A stretch of 39,520 nt of DNA from positions 1 through 39,520 of the forward strand of contig CAYLUD010000006.1 of the NCBI GenBank assembly GCA_964386785.1. The letters run 5' to 3'. Made by a program: the position numbers and the translations under genes. Below the pieces are notes generated by a model. It was not told the origin of the DNA. It saw nothing but the letters and a program-made list of their open reading frames with translations, and did no database searches. This DNA comes from SZAS-3 sp964386785. GTDB lineage: Bacteria; Chlamydiota; Chlamydiia; Chlamydiales; JAAKFR01. This document shows, one piece after another, positions 17,528-25,832 of the stretch (position 1 is its first letter; every line of letters begins with the position of its first letter).

Positions 17528-19363
17528 TCAATTCAAATTTTCATTTTCCAATATCGCTAGACGGGACAGAGCGGAAACTGCTTGGTGCAAAGATTGGACA
17601 AGGTGCCCACAATTGTTGGGTTTTTCTACAAATTTATGATATTGGTCATCGAGCGCAAAACCGCATTGGTATAGGGAATTTATGTCATCTGGCGGTAGAG
17701 AGCTTAGAATATCAATAAAATAGGACTTGATGTATAAAAAGTGATCCACTAGACTCTTCCATCTGTCTACCTCATGCTCAGATATAGTAGTGAGTCCAGT
17801 GGTATGGGTCTCTCCCCGGTCATTAAAATAGCTCACGAGTCTCTCCAGTAAGTCTGCGTCGATAGAAGACGCATTAGCAGTAGGTCCTGTCTCTAATCTA
17901 AGAAAATCAATCCAATCCTTATATCCTAAAAATACAGCAGTCTTTCCGTTAGCTATTGCAGTTATAAATTCTTGATATAGAGGAAAATTGGTGTCTTGGG
18001 CTTGTATCAATAGATCTGTATACCTCGAGTTTATGTTGCAATCTAAGGACCATCCTTCCTTTGCATATTCCTTACAACGCATCATAAATGCTGAATGATA
18101 TGCATTTTCTAAGGATGCTTGGATGTCTTGCTCCTTTAAGAGAGGAGACGGAATGACTCTAATGGCTCTCGGTTGCGCTGGATCTTCATATAACAAGGAA
18201 TGAGCTAAGTCCATGTCTGTGGAATGTGTTTGTAACCAAGTGGAGACCTGCTGAGAGGTAGATGGACTCTCGTTATCGACAATCTTCCTGTATCTTTCCC
18301 ATACAGATTCATGAAACGCGGTATAATGATCCTGCACGTTTTGAATTGTCTTCCAGGCATCCATTTCTCGCTGCTGTTGAGATTTGTATCCCTGGAATCC
18401 TTTTTGCAATAGAGCTGATGGGATATTCAGGTTTTCTATGGGGATAGTTTTTTTTGCTACTACTTGCATGTGTTCCACTAGACCAAAGGCCTCTTGATCC
18501 GAAAGCTGATTGACCACATCCAACAAATTAGTTAACTGACCTGTAGGGAATTGCTTAGGAATTGAAGGTGAGGGCATTGCAAAGGGAACTGCAGCGAATC
18601 GTTTTGCTTGATAGGTCAGTAATATGAATGGGTTATAACAGAGGTAAGCACCTACATTCCGTAGCGCTGCGTCTAATGTTGCTAAAGGATCGTTGAGTGG
18701 TTCTTGTGTTTGTGCAATTAAGGTGCATGCATTTTCATAGATGCAATCTAATAGTTTTTTTCCGCATATAGGCACAATGGGAGCCCAGAGAATAGAAGCA
18801 GGGGAGACCCTGTCATTCTCATTGCTATTGTTGTCATTTGAATGTTTTTGCAATGCTGCGAATCTTTTTAGCACCGTGTTGACGTCTGAGTTGTTGGGTT
18901 GTTCTGGCATGTAGGAGCGTAGAGCTCGTGAAAAAAAATAGAGCGGATGACCATGATTCGGGTGCGGATCTTGCTGGATAAGTCTGTTTATCTTGTCATT
19001 ATATGTCGATATATTCACTTCACTTGTTGACAAGTGACCATTGTCGTCTTTCGGAAATAGACTTTGAATAGCTTCCGTTAATGTGATGAGCTGTTTTTCT
19101 ACCCATTTTTTATACTGAAGCTCTAGGAAACATAATGCACCTAAGGATAGTGCAATTACCCCAATTGTAGGATAAAATGGCCCCTTAGGGCTTACGGATA
19201 TCGATTTCAAAGAGAGTAGCTTCTTAGCTGGTGCATGAGCAACGTGTAAAGCAAGAAAGAAGCAAGCTCCTAATATGGCTATTGTCCCAATAGCTATTGC
19301 ACAGCGCTGCGCATTAGGGTATTTCCTTGATAAGGAAATACGCTCTTGTGATATAGGATGCAT
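17528..19363 (-). CDS. Large Inc-like membrane protein of unknown function
   Basis: No named family recognised over 611 residues. Residues about 21-43 and 62-82 form two hydrophobic segments separated by about 18 residues, the bilobed hairpin of chlamydial Inc proteins, with a basic N-terminus (QERISLSRKYPNAQR). The remaining 530 residues are hydrophilic and mainly helical, with no detectable enzyme motif. This is the layout expected of an inclusion-membrane protein displaying a large cytosolic domain; location and role are inference. It heads a leftward pair with the secreted repeat protein, and an A/T-rich spacer with an IS5-like remnant lies upstream. Confidence 0.62.
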   Translation of the reverse strand: MHPISQERISLSRKYPNAQRCAIAIGTIAILGACFFLALHVAHAPAKKLLSLKSISVSPKGPFYPTIGVIALSLGALCFLELQYKKWVEKQLITLTEAIQSLFPKDDNGHLSTSEVNISTYNDKINRLIQQDPHPNHGHPLYFFSRALRSYMPEQPNNSDVNTVLKRFAALQKHSNDNNSNENDRVSPASILWAPIVPICGKKLLDCIYENACTLIAQTQEPLNDPLATLDAALRNVGAYLCYNPFILLTYQAKRFAAVPFAMPSPSIPKQFPTGQLTNLLDVVNQLSDQEAFGLVEHMQVVAKKTIPIENLNIPSALLQKGFQGYKSQQQREMDAWKTIQNVQDHYTAFHESVWERYRKIVDNESPSTSQQVSTWLQTHSTDMDLAHSLLYEDPAQPRAIRVIPSPLLKEQDIQASLENAYHSAFMMRCKEYAKEGWSLDCNINSRYTDLLIQAQDTNFPLYQEFITAIANGKTAVFLGYKDWIDFLRLETGPTANASSIDADLLERLVSYFNDRGETHTTGLTTISEHEVDRWKSLVDHFLYIKSYFIDILSSLPPDDINSLYQCGFALDDQYHKFVEKPNNCGHLVQSLHQAVSALSRLAILENENLN

Positions 19364-19497
19364 GTTTTTTATTTTAAAAAAAATCTATAATCAAAGCAAC
19401 TTGAATTAGATTGCTATATTAACTTGAACTAATTAGCTTCCAATATCAAGAATGCCTTACTGCGTAAATAAATTTTTAAGGCAGAGCTCTGAAAGTC

Positions 19498-19677
19498 CTA
19501 CCTCTTTAAGCCGCTCTTTCCTCTTGGCATTCCAAGAGTCGTCATTGTATGCAGAACCATCGCTTTAGCCTACACTTCTTCTATCTGATTTTCTAACTTC
19601 CTAGATTCCAGCTTCTCACCAAATAGAGTTTTCCATCGATCGAAAACCGGATGGTAAGGGTTCCTCGATATCCGCAC
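19498..19677 (-). pseudogene. IS5-type transposase C-terminal remnant
   Basis: In the 434-nt gap 19364-19797 the minus strand encodes HPVFDRWKTLFGEKLESRKL followed by ENQIEEV, an in-frame TAG (19570-19572), then AKAMVLHTMTTLGMPRGKSG and a stop. The pattern (R/W-K...F.EKL.SR..E.Q..E...K...LN.MT.LGMP) resembles the C-terminal end of IS5-family DDE transposases. With an internal stop and no N-terminal part it is dead. The rest of the gap (about 19700-19790) is very A/T-rich and probably carries the promoter of the next gene. Confidence 0.45.
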
Positions 19678-19797
19678 CTATTTACGTAACAAGGTCCTCT
19701 TTCTGTGAGGCAACAAAAAATTAATAAAAAAATAATACAAAAAAAACAATTTTATATCATAATATTTATAGTTTGACAATTAACAATAAGGATGGAT

Positions 19798-20295
19798 ATG
19801 AGTTACGGTGTAGGAAAATCAGACCATTATTCTGTAGTTAAGGATGATTGTGTATTAGATCGTCAGCAAAGAGGTGTGGATCGAAGATTTATAGTATGCG
19901 TTATTGCAGGGGTAGCCCTTGTCCTATTAGGAACAACTATAATGGCGTCGGCTCTTAGTTTAGGGCCACAGAGTCATTGGATTAAGGATGCGGCTGGGCG
20001 GAGTATCGAGATCATGAAACCTGGTAAGTTATCAGAAGCGCTATCTCTAGGATTGGGGTTCGGATTGGGTATAGGGTTAATGATAATGGCGCCAGTAACA
20101 ATGATTTTGATAGACGCTTTGGGAGACGTAAAGAAAATCATAGAGGACACAAAAAGAGAAAGATCGCATACATCTAATTACATGGAAATGCAGACAACAA
20201 ATAGAAACACAGGCCCTGTAGGACAAGGGAAAGAGGGGGAGTCGGCCTTGATTCTTAGTAAACCTAAAAGTTTGCCTATGGGGAGCGTAGATTGA
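19798..20295 (+). CDS. Small Inc-like membrane protein
   Basis: About 165 residues, no named family. A hydrophilic N-terminus of 30 residues is followed by a hydrophobic segment (about 31-54, FIVCVIAGVALVLLGTTIMA), a 27-residue loop, a second glycine-rich one (about 81-104, GLGFGLGIGLMIMAPVTMIL) and a polar tail of 60 residues. This is the bilobed Inc architecture in minimal form. The start is placed at ATG 19798 because AAGGA lies five bases upstream; ATG 19792 would leave no space for it. It lies between two larger Inc-like genes and is followed by a strong terminator. Confidence 0.6.
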   Translation: MSYGVGKSDHYSVVKDDCVLDRQQRGVDRRFIVCVIAGVALVLLGTTIMASALSLGPQSHWIKDAAGRSIEIMKPGKLSEALSLGLGFGLGIGLMIMAPVTMILIDALGDVKKIIEDTKRERSHTSNYMEMQTTNRNTGPVGQGKEGESALILSKPKSLPMGSVD

Positions 20296-20376
20296 GTCTA
20301 TGAGCTTTAGCGTGGAGCGATAAGAGCTTATAGATCCCTTGGGATAAGGGAGTCTCGCTGCTAGGTCATCGCATGG

Positions 20377-20418
20377 GCAGGTTGTTTCGTGGTGCATAAA
20401 ACAACCTGCTTATTTTTT
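20377..20418 (+). terminator. Strong Rho-independent terminator
   Basis: A perfect 11-bp stem (20377-20387 GCAGGTTGTTT with 20399-20409 AAACAACCTGC) closes an 11-base loop and is followed directly by TTATTTTTTT. It lies 81 nt after the small Inc-like gene and should end that transcript. Confidence 0.85.
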
Positions 20419-20419
20419 T

Positions 20420-20919
20420 ATAGGACTTCATGTATGCAGGTGAGAAATCAGCGCACGAGCGCCTTGATGTTATATCGCTATACTGTTGTCAATCAAGGTG
20501 CCTATGGCTTGATCCATCGCTTCCTCTATAATAGGAAATACAAGATGAAATCGGTCTCTAGGCAATGCCATTTTAGGTTTAAGAAATGATTACCAAACCA
20601 AAAGACTTTGGGTAGGCTAACGGGATACAGTCAAGGATCCTTGGCAGGAATAGCACCGGCATGAACATAGAGCTATTCTGTCCATATAAGTAGGGAATAT
20701 TTTTTCTGCTTCAACGCTACCTGGAGTGCATCAAGATCCAATTTTCTACGGTGCATGTTTTAGATACAAAAGGAGTATGCCATCCCATGATTTTCCAAGG
20801 GCATATCGCTTTTTAAAATTATTTATATTTTTTAAATAAATTTATTAAAAATAGACATGTTCTTTATGTGATTTATAAAAAGATTTATCGAAATATAAAT
20901 GCACAAATGAGAAAATATT
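20420..20919. other. Unexplained A/T-rich spacer before the 1440-residue gene
   Basis: Between the terminator and the next gene about 500 nt hold no convincing gene. A 66-codon plus frame ending at 20589 shows no recognisable family. On the minus strand a 27-codon frame (near 20680-20760, MHRRKLDLDALQVALKQKKY) is basic and helical, but too short to assign. The last 100 nt are very A/T-rich (TTTAAAATTATTTATATTTTTT type) and probably contain the promoter of the downstream gene. Confidence 0.3.
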
Positions 20920-23900
20920 ATGAGTATGTTAGATAGAAATACCGAAATTTCTGCCTTCAAGGGGTTGGATCACAACCAATTTGAGGCTGTTTCACTGGCA
21001 AGAGCAGCCCGTTTTGAACGGGCTGCTCTTGCTGTGCACGTACTAGGTATCACCTGGATGGTTGCATTGCCTCTTCTCCAAGCCTATTTTTTGCACTGGG
21101 GTATTGGTCCTGTAATAGGTCTGGCTCTAGGGAGTATGTTCGTGATGGAGGGGAGCGCAAGCTCTCTTTCTTCTAGATCTGCTCAAGCACGTATAGCTGT
21201 AGAGCAAATAAATCAGTACCGTGCCTTACGAAAAATATTGCGATCTCCTTCATTAGATCGGCATGATTTAAGTGCAGACCCTCTTCGCTTACGCGAGCGA
21301 GTGAAAATCAAGGATAACCTACGGATTCGAAAGGCTCCTACAGATTGTCGTGCTAGTTTTAAGATTTTTAAAATGTCTGCCTTTTCTATAAACCCAGTCG
21401 CTCGGTGCGACACATTGGGGGATCTAGAGATAAGTCGGAAATTGCTATCTACAGAAAAAGAAATAGATCAGGTGGCGGGCCATTATTTTAATTATCATCA
21501 GTTTGAGACCTTTAACCGATCTCGCCTTTTGGCTATTCAATCTCAAAGTCGGGATGTCGAATTATACTGTACGACCATTAGAAATGTTTTATGTAACTAT
21601 ATCTCGAGCTGCGAAGTTAAGTCAGAAAAAATGTTGTTGCAAATTATTTTTAACGAACTGCTTCTTGCAGGAAATCAACCACAATCATTTCTATACTCTT
21701 TACTCCAACTCCATACAGTTTTACTTTTTCAGATTAAGCTTGCTTTAGATCAGGCAAAAAAAACTAGCCACACAAGCTCTACCTGGTGGACTCAAGAAAG
21801 GAGTCAATGGGACATTATTAATGATCCTCTAAGTGTTGATGATTGGCGTAACATTTCTGATTATTTGAAGGAAATCCTTGCGAAACCTATTTGCAGGGAT
21901 TCTGCCGAGAATTTCTCTAAATCTCTCAAGGTTTTCTTTGAATCTCTCAAGTATTTCGTTAATTTACAATTTGCGAAATGTTCAAATCAGTATAAGCGTA
22001 GGATTAGCGATTTTTTTATCGGAATGCAGAGGAACCGGATCAATTCAACAGGATCGTTAGAATATATTGCAAAGGAAACCTCGAAATATGAGAAGATGGT
22101 TGAAGAATTAGATTGTGGGAACAGTAAAATACAGGACTGGAAAAACCATTATGAAAAAACGGCTAGATGTCAATGCAATAACCCAGACGAACAACACAGG
22201 GCTCTCACAAACGCCAATACAGAATACCTTTTTGAGCTGAAGCTTGCCCTGGCCCCTATATCCCAACAAGCTGAAAATGTTGAAAGAATACTCAATCAAA
22301 TCATTGCAAATCTAGAAGAGATATATGCTTTGGAGTGTGCAGATCTGCTTAGGCAAATTCCACAAGAGGAATTAGCATCTTGGGACAAGATTATAAATTA
22401 TACATTTCAAGCCCCTCCTAATACGAATAATAGAAAAAACGTTATCGCGTTGAGTCTAGGAGAGAATTCAGATTACCACGCTCTCCTGGAAGAGGCTATG
22501 AGTCCAAAAGGACTTGCCAGATATCTTGCCGATCTGTTTCTAAATCAAACAACTAAGCTGTTTACAAGCATTACGGATGAACCTACCCAGCAAGAGATAT
22601 TACAAGAAATTTTAAAAACATTTAGACTACAAGAAGATGGTAAATATCGTGCCTATCTGTTTCTAAATCAAACAACTAAGCCATTTGCAAGCAGTACGGA
22701 TGGACCTGCCCAGCAAGAGATAGTCAAGGAAAATTCAAAAAAATTTGCCAATTGCAATTGGCAACAGGTGCAAAACAAAATCAATGAATTGAATTGGGAG
22801 CCCGTATTCGATGCTGTTGTACAAGTGTTGAGTCGCAAGCTGGCAAATAAATTAAAGGAAGCAAGTCCAGTAATTCAATCCATGAGTCCAAAAGTAGCAA
22901 ACAATCCACAGGTTGTTGATAAGAATCGTCTGTTTCGAAGAAGGGTTGTTGAAGCAATTGGAACTGGGAATCTAAAGCTGTTAAATGATGATGATAAAAG
23001 GAAGATACAAGCAGGCCTGAAAGAGAACAATTGGTTGAATGCAGAAATGCAGACATATACTACCCTATTGAAAAATATCAATACGAGTACCGAGCGATCC
23101 TTTTGGCACATGCCCCATTTGACTCAGAGGCCTCGGGTCACTCCAAGCCTTTCTCGTCCCATTCGATCTATTCGTTTAGAAGCAGATTTGCAGCAAAGTA
23201 CGAAGAAAACATCACGCATAGTCTCCTCTTTTGTTCGGCTATTTCCTGCTCTTATTTGGTTAGGTATCGTTTTGGGGATGTGTTATGCTTCAGCTTCATA
23301 TCAAATGGGCTTGACTATTGTGGGTGGTATGATGCCTCTTGTGGGGGAAGCCTTGTCTATATCGAGTCGTCGATATCCTAAGAAATTCATTAACTCTATG
23401 AATCATTCATATTTACTGGGTCATCCACGACTGATGGAGGAAAAGGTAACGCAGTCACTAAGAATCGATTCAAAAAAATTTGATAAGAAAGAAGAGCGAT
23501 CGGTTATAGCTAGATTAGGACTGGAAGATGGATTAGTAGGTAGCGCTCGTCGTATGCAGGAGTCTCCCTATGTCATGAAATCCAAATGGGTGGATCCTGC
23601 ACGAAGCTTAGATCCTAAGCTATGGCAAGCAGATGTGGCAAGATTACAAAAATGGGCATCCGAGTATACCATGCCTGATCAGGTGACCAAATCGGCAGTT
23701 GGGACTCGTCATCGATTGGTGAATGAGTTTTGCCGATTGCAAAATAGCAGGCCGTATGTATGGTCGGCTATGCACTCTGCAGATCGCGATAGATTTGTAA
23801 CGCAGTTGATGGAAGTGCAAACAAAGATCTTCCCCAATGAGGTTGCAGATTCATGGAAAAGCGTTGTAATCCTTGATTATATTCGCCTGCCAGCTGGAAT

Positions 23901-25242
23901 CCTATACAAAGATAAGGAACAACGCCTGAGTCAAGAGGAGAAATCCGAGAAGGCGTCTACGCTGTTGACCAGTCTGTCAGAGAGAGAGCAGGAGGAGATA
24001 AGAACCGAATGGGTAGCCGATATCAAAAAAATGTACCAAAAGGCATGTGATGGTATCCCCCTATCGCAAGAAGAGGAGCGTCGATGCACATGGGTGTCGA
24101 CCCTTCCTCAATGTCAGAACGAGTTGCAAGAGTTTCAGTATAGCTTAATAAAGAGTATTGCGGAATTTAATCTATGCAGTGACAAAAAAGATGGACCTAA
24201 TTTACCAAAACCAGAACAAGCTTGGAGAGTCCTCTCCAAGAGCTGGTTTGTTGAAGAACAAAAGCAAAATACATCGATCATAACTAGTCGTGAATTTTGG
24301 GATTTATATGAAAACATAACGGGCCAAAAGCCGGGCTATATATCATTAGAAAGAAATTGTAATAATCAGGCGCCCGAGCAGTTGAGTCAAAAAGATTTTT
24401 TATCCATTGAATCTATTTTAACAAAAAAAATGGAAGAAAGAAAAAAAACTTACCAAGATAAAGTTAATAAGCATCAATCAAACAGACAAAACAACACAAC
24501 CAATCCGCCTGTAACACCGAAACAGGAGTCTCCTCTAGAAAGAAATTGTAATAATCAGGTGCCTGAGCAGTCTGTAACACCGAAACAGGAGTCTCCTCTA
24601 GAAAGAAATTGTAATAATCAGGAGCCCGAGCAGTCTGTAACACCGAAACAGGAGTCTCCTCTAGAAAGAAATTGTAATAATCAGGAGCCCGAGCAGTCTG
24701 TAACACCGAAACAGGAGTCTCCTCTTTCTAACGTATGTGATACCTTCCCTAAGGGTCTTAGGGAATTTCAAAAACAATTAAGTGATTTAGAGAATGAAAT
24801 TGCAAGTCCGAATTTCTTTAAAGAAGCGGTATGTGTATTAAATAAATATTATTTTTTATTAATTAACGACAATAATGATAAGGTAGTTTATCTTTTCAAT
24901 AGGTTGGTAGGTATGCTGGCTTGGAAATTGGAAAATCGATTGAAATTAGGTTCATGTGATCTAGAATCTCTAACAATGTGCTGTACATTGATCCCGTCGC
25001 TACTATATTTTCCCAAAATATACCTTGATCGATTTATTACTCGATTAGAGCAATGTGCTGTTTGTCTCATTTCTGCTGACGATAAGCAGATTCTAATACA
25101 AGCACTAAAGTCTTGGATCCTAGATTTGCAGAGCTCCTTACCCTCACTCGATGATCTACAATGCTCTATAGCGGAAAAAATATTAGAGAAGTTCAGCGCA
25201 ATTACCCATGTGCTAGAAGCTTCTCTCGCCGATTCAAGTTAG
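20920..25242 (+). CDS. Giant two-hairpin Inc-like protein with internal duplications
   Basis: No named family is recognised over 1440 residues. Two hydrophobic hairpins are visible: residues about 36-57 plus 61-78 near the N-terminus, and about 773-790 plus 795-811 in the middle. Both are followed by a similar signature (EGSASSLSSRS after the first, GEALSISSRR after the second), suggesting two homologous modules. The long segments between and after are hydrophilic, helical and basic. A 41-residue stretch is duplicated at about 537-605, and a 21-residue unit (TPKQESPLERNCNNQEPEQS) is repeated near residues 1198-1269. The C-terminal 170 residues are Leu/Cys-rich and helical. Four membrane passes in two Inc-type hairpins suggest an inclusion-membrane protein looping twice; this is inference. 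No signal peptide and no enzyme motif were seen. Confidence 0.7.
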   Translation: MSMLDRNTEISAFKGLDHNQFEAVSLARAARFERAALAVHVLGITWMVALPLLQAYFLHWGIGPVIGLALGSMFVMEGSASSLSSRSAQARIAVEQINQYRALRKILRSPSLDRHDLSADPLRLRERVKIKDNLRIRKAPTDCRASFKIFKMSAFSINPVARCDTLGDLEISRKLLSTEKEIDQVAGHYFNYHQFETFNRSRLLAIQSQSRDVELYCTTIRNVLCNYISSCEVKSEKMLLQIIFNELLLAGNQPQSFLYSLLQLHTVLLFQIKLALDQAKKTSHTSSTWWTQERSQWDIINDPLSVDDWRNISDYLKEILAKPICRDSAENFSKSLKVFFESLKYFVNLQFAKCSNQYKRRISDFFIGMQRNRINSTGSLEYIAKETSKYEKMVEELDCGNSKIQDWKNHYEKTARCQCNNPDEQHRALTNANTEYLFELKLALAPISQQAENVERILNQIIANLEEIYALECADLLRQIPQEELASWDKIINYTFQAPPNTNNRKNVIALSLGENSDYHALLEEAMSPKGLARYLADLFLNQTTKLFTSITDEPTQQEILQEILKTFRLQEDGKYRAYLFLNQTTKPFASSTDGPAQQEIVKENSKKFANCNWQQVQNKINELNWEPVFDAVVQVLSRKLANKLKEASPVIQSMSPKVANNPQVVDKNRLFRRRVVEAIGTGNLKLLNDDDKRKIQAGLKENNWLNAEMQTYTTLLKNINTSTERSFWHMPHLTQRPRVTPSLSRPIRSIRLEADLQQSTKKTSRIVSSFVRLFPALIWLGIVLGMCYASASYQMGLTIVGGMMPLVGEALSISSRRYPKKFINSMNHSYLLGHPRLMEEKVTQSLRIDSKKFDKKEERSVIARLGLEDGLVGSARRMQESPYVMKSKWVDPARSLDPKLWQADVARLQKWASEYTMPDQVTKSAVGTRHRLVNEFCRLQNSRPYVWSAMHSADRDRFVTQLMEVQTKIFPNEVADSWKSVVILDYIRLPAGILYKDKEQRLSQEEKSEKASTLLTSLSEREQEEIRTEWVADIKKMYQKACDGIPLSQEEERRCTWVSTLPQCQNELQEFQYSLIKSIAEFNLCSDKKDGPNLPKPEQAWRVLSKSWFVEEQKQNTSIITSREFWDLYENITGQKPGYISLERNCNNQAPEQLSQKDFLSIESILTKKMEERKKTYQDKVNKHQSNRQNNTTNPPVTPKQESPLERNCNNQVPEQSVTPKQESPLERNCNNQEPEQSVTPKQESPLERNCNNQEPEQSVTPKQESPLSNVCDTFPKGLREFQKQLSDLENEIASPNFFKEAVCVLNKYYFLLINDNNDKVVYLFNRLVGMLAWKLENRLKLGSCDLESLTMCCTLIPSLLYFPKIYLDRFITRLEQCAVCLISADDKQILIQALKSWILDLQSSLPSLDDLQCSIAEKILEKFSAITHVLEASLADSS
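22528..22734 (+). repeat. 123-bp in-frame tandem duplication
   Basis: Two copies offset by 123 bp (41 codons) encode LFLNQTTKLFTSITDEPTQQ and LFLNQTTKPFASSTDGPAQQ. The first 20 or more bases (CTGTTTCTAAATCAAACAAC) are identical, and later positions have diverged, so the duplication is older than the 63-bp array further on. Confidence 0.85.
24511..24725 (+). repeat. 63-bp tandem repeat (three and a half units) in coding sequence
   Basis: Units begin at 24511, 24574, 24637 and 24700 (the last partial). They are almost identical and each encodes 21 residues beginning VTPKQESPLERNCNN. A separated partial copy (LERNCNNQAPEQ) lies at about 24347-24382, 160 nt upstream, probably the ancestral unit. 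The near-identity suggests recent expansion. The period keeps the frame. Confidence 0.92.
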
Positions 25243-25685
25243 AAGTGCCACAATCGAAAAGAGTCGATGCACGTGCAAGAGGTCTAAAGTTGCTCATTAT
25301 GATAGGGGTTGTTCGGCTTTTTGTTAAGCTAAGGGTGATGTTTTTTTGACAGAAGGCCCGTACGAGCTCAATAGGACGCTCAGTAAGCCTGGTTTCGGCA
25401 ATTCGAGCGCAGGAGGTATCCTTGGTGGAGAGTCCAAGTTGAGGAAGACATCGCGAGCAAGCCCATGCATAGCTCGCGGAGACGATGCGAATGAGGGGGA
25501 ATGCGTCAGGATGAATACAAAGAGGAAATGGAAGAAAAAAGAAAAAATCTGAAATTCTTTAGGAATTTTTCCATCAGACCAGTGCTCATCCATGTGAATG
25601 GAGTAAATGAAAGCGTTTTGGATGAGAGATATTTTGATAAAGTGATTTTTGGCCAGCTCTTATAAACTGCATGGGAAACCTGACC
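25243..25685. other. Spacer after the giant gene; nothing recognised
   Basis: Overlapping frames on both strands exist at about 25324-25593. The minus one gives a hydrophobic start then LNLDSPPRIPPALELPKPGL; the plus one ends in a basic run. Neither has a convincing ribosome-binding site or a family I know. The stretch 25340-25500 is G/C-richer than its surroundings. Confidence 0.3.
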
Positions 25686-25799
25686 CTATAATTTACGATA
25701 TGATTTGTCGTAGGCGTAAACCATTTCAGATGTTGAATGCCCTGTCACACGCATGATGTAGCTATCTTGAAATTCCTGTTGACCGGTGGCGTGACTTGA
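25686..25799 (-). pseudogene. C-terminal remnant of a tyrosine recombinase/integrase
   Basis: Minus-strand translation gives QDSYIMRVTGHSTSEMVYAY followed by DKSYRKL and a stop. It matches the end of the tyrosine recombinase catalytic domain: a hydrophobic residue and Arg, then GH, then the nucleophile Tyr exactly nine residues after the His (GH-x8-Y). The upstream part with the first catalytic Arg is missing, so this is a fragment. It sits at the right-hand boundary of the accessory block, just before core genes, as would be expected of an integrated island's relic. Confidence 0.55.
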
Positions 25800-25832
25800 G
25801 AAAAAGAACATAACACACTATTCTCATGCTCG

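Noticed and set aside
19457..19564. Minus-strand frame encoding AYNDDSWNAKRKERLKEVGL
   Set aside because: It overlaps the better-matching IS5-type remnant in another frame, has no start codon and no recognised family.
19773..19778. Perfect TTGACA as -35 box of the small Inc-like gene
   Set aside because: It lies only 19 nt before the start codon, leaving no room for a -10 box and leader; probably coincidental in A/T-rich sequence.
24464..24706. Minus-strand repeated frame (APDYYNFFLEETPVS units)
   Set aside because: Antisense of the 63-bp repeat inside the 1440-residue gene; no start signal and no other support.
24511..24725. CRISPR-like regular repeats
   Set aside because: Units are contiguous 63-bp coding repeats without variable spacers, and there are no cas genes.
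25324..25593. Overlapping frames of 68 to 89 codons on both strands after the giant gene
   Set aside because: No ribosome-binding site, no family similarity; composition-driven open frames are more likely.
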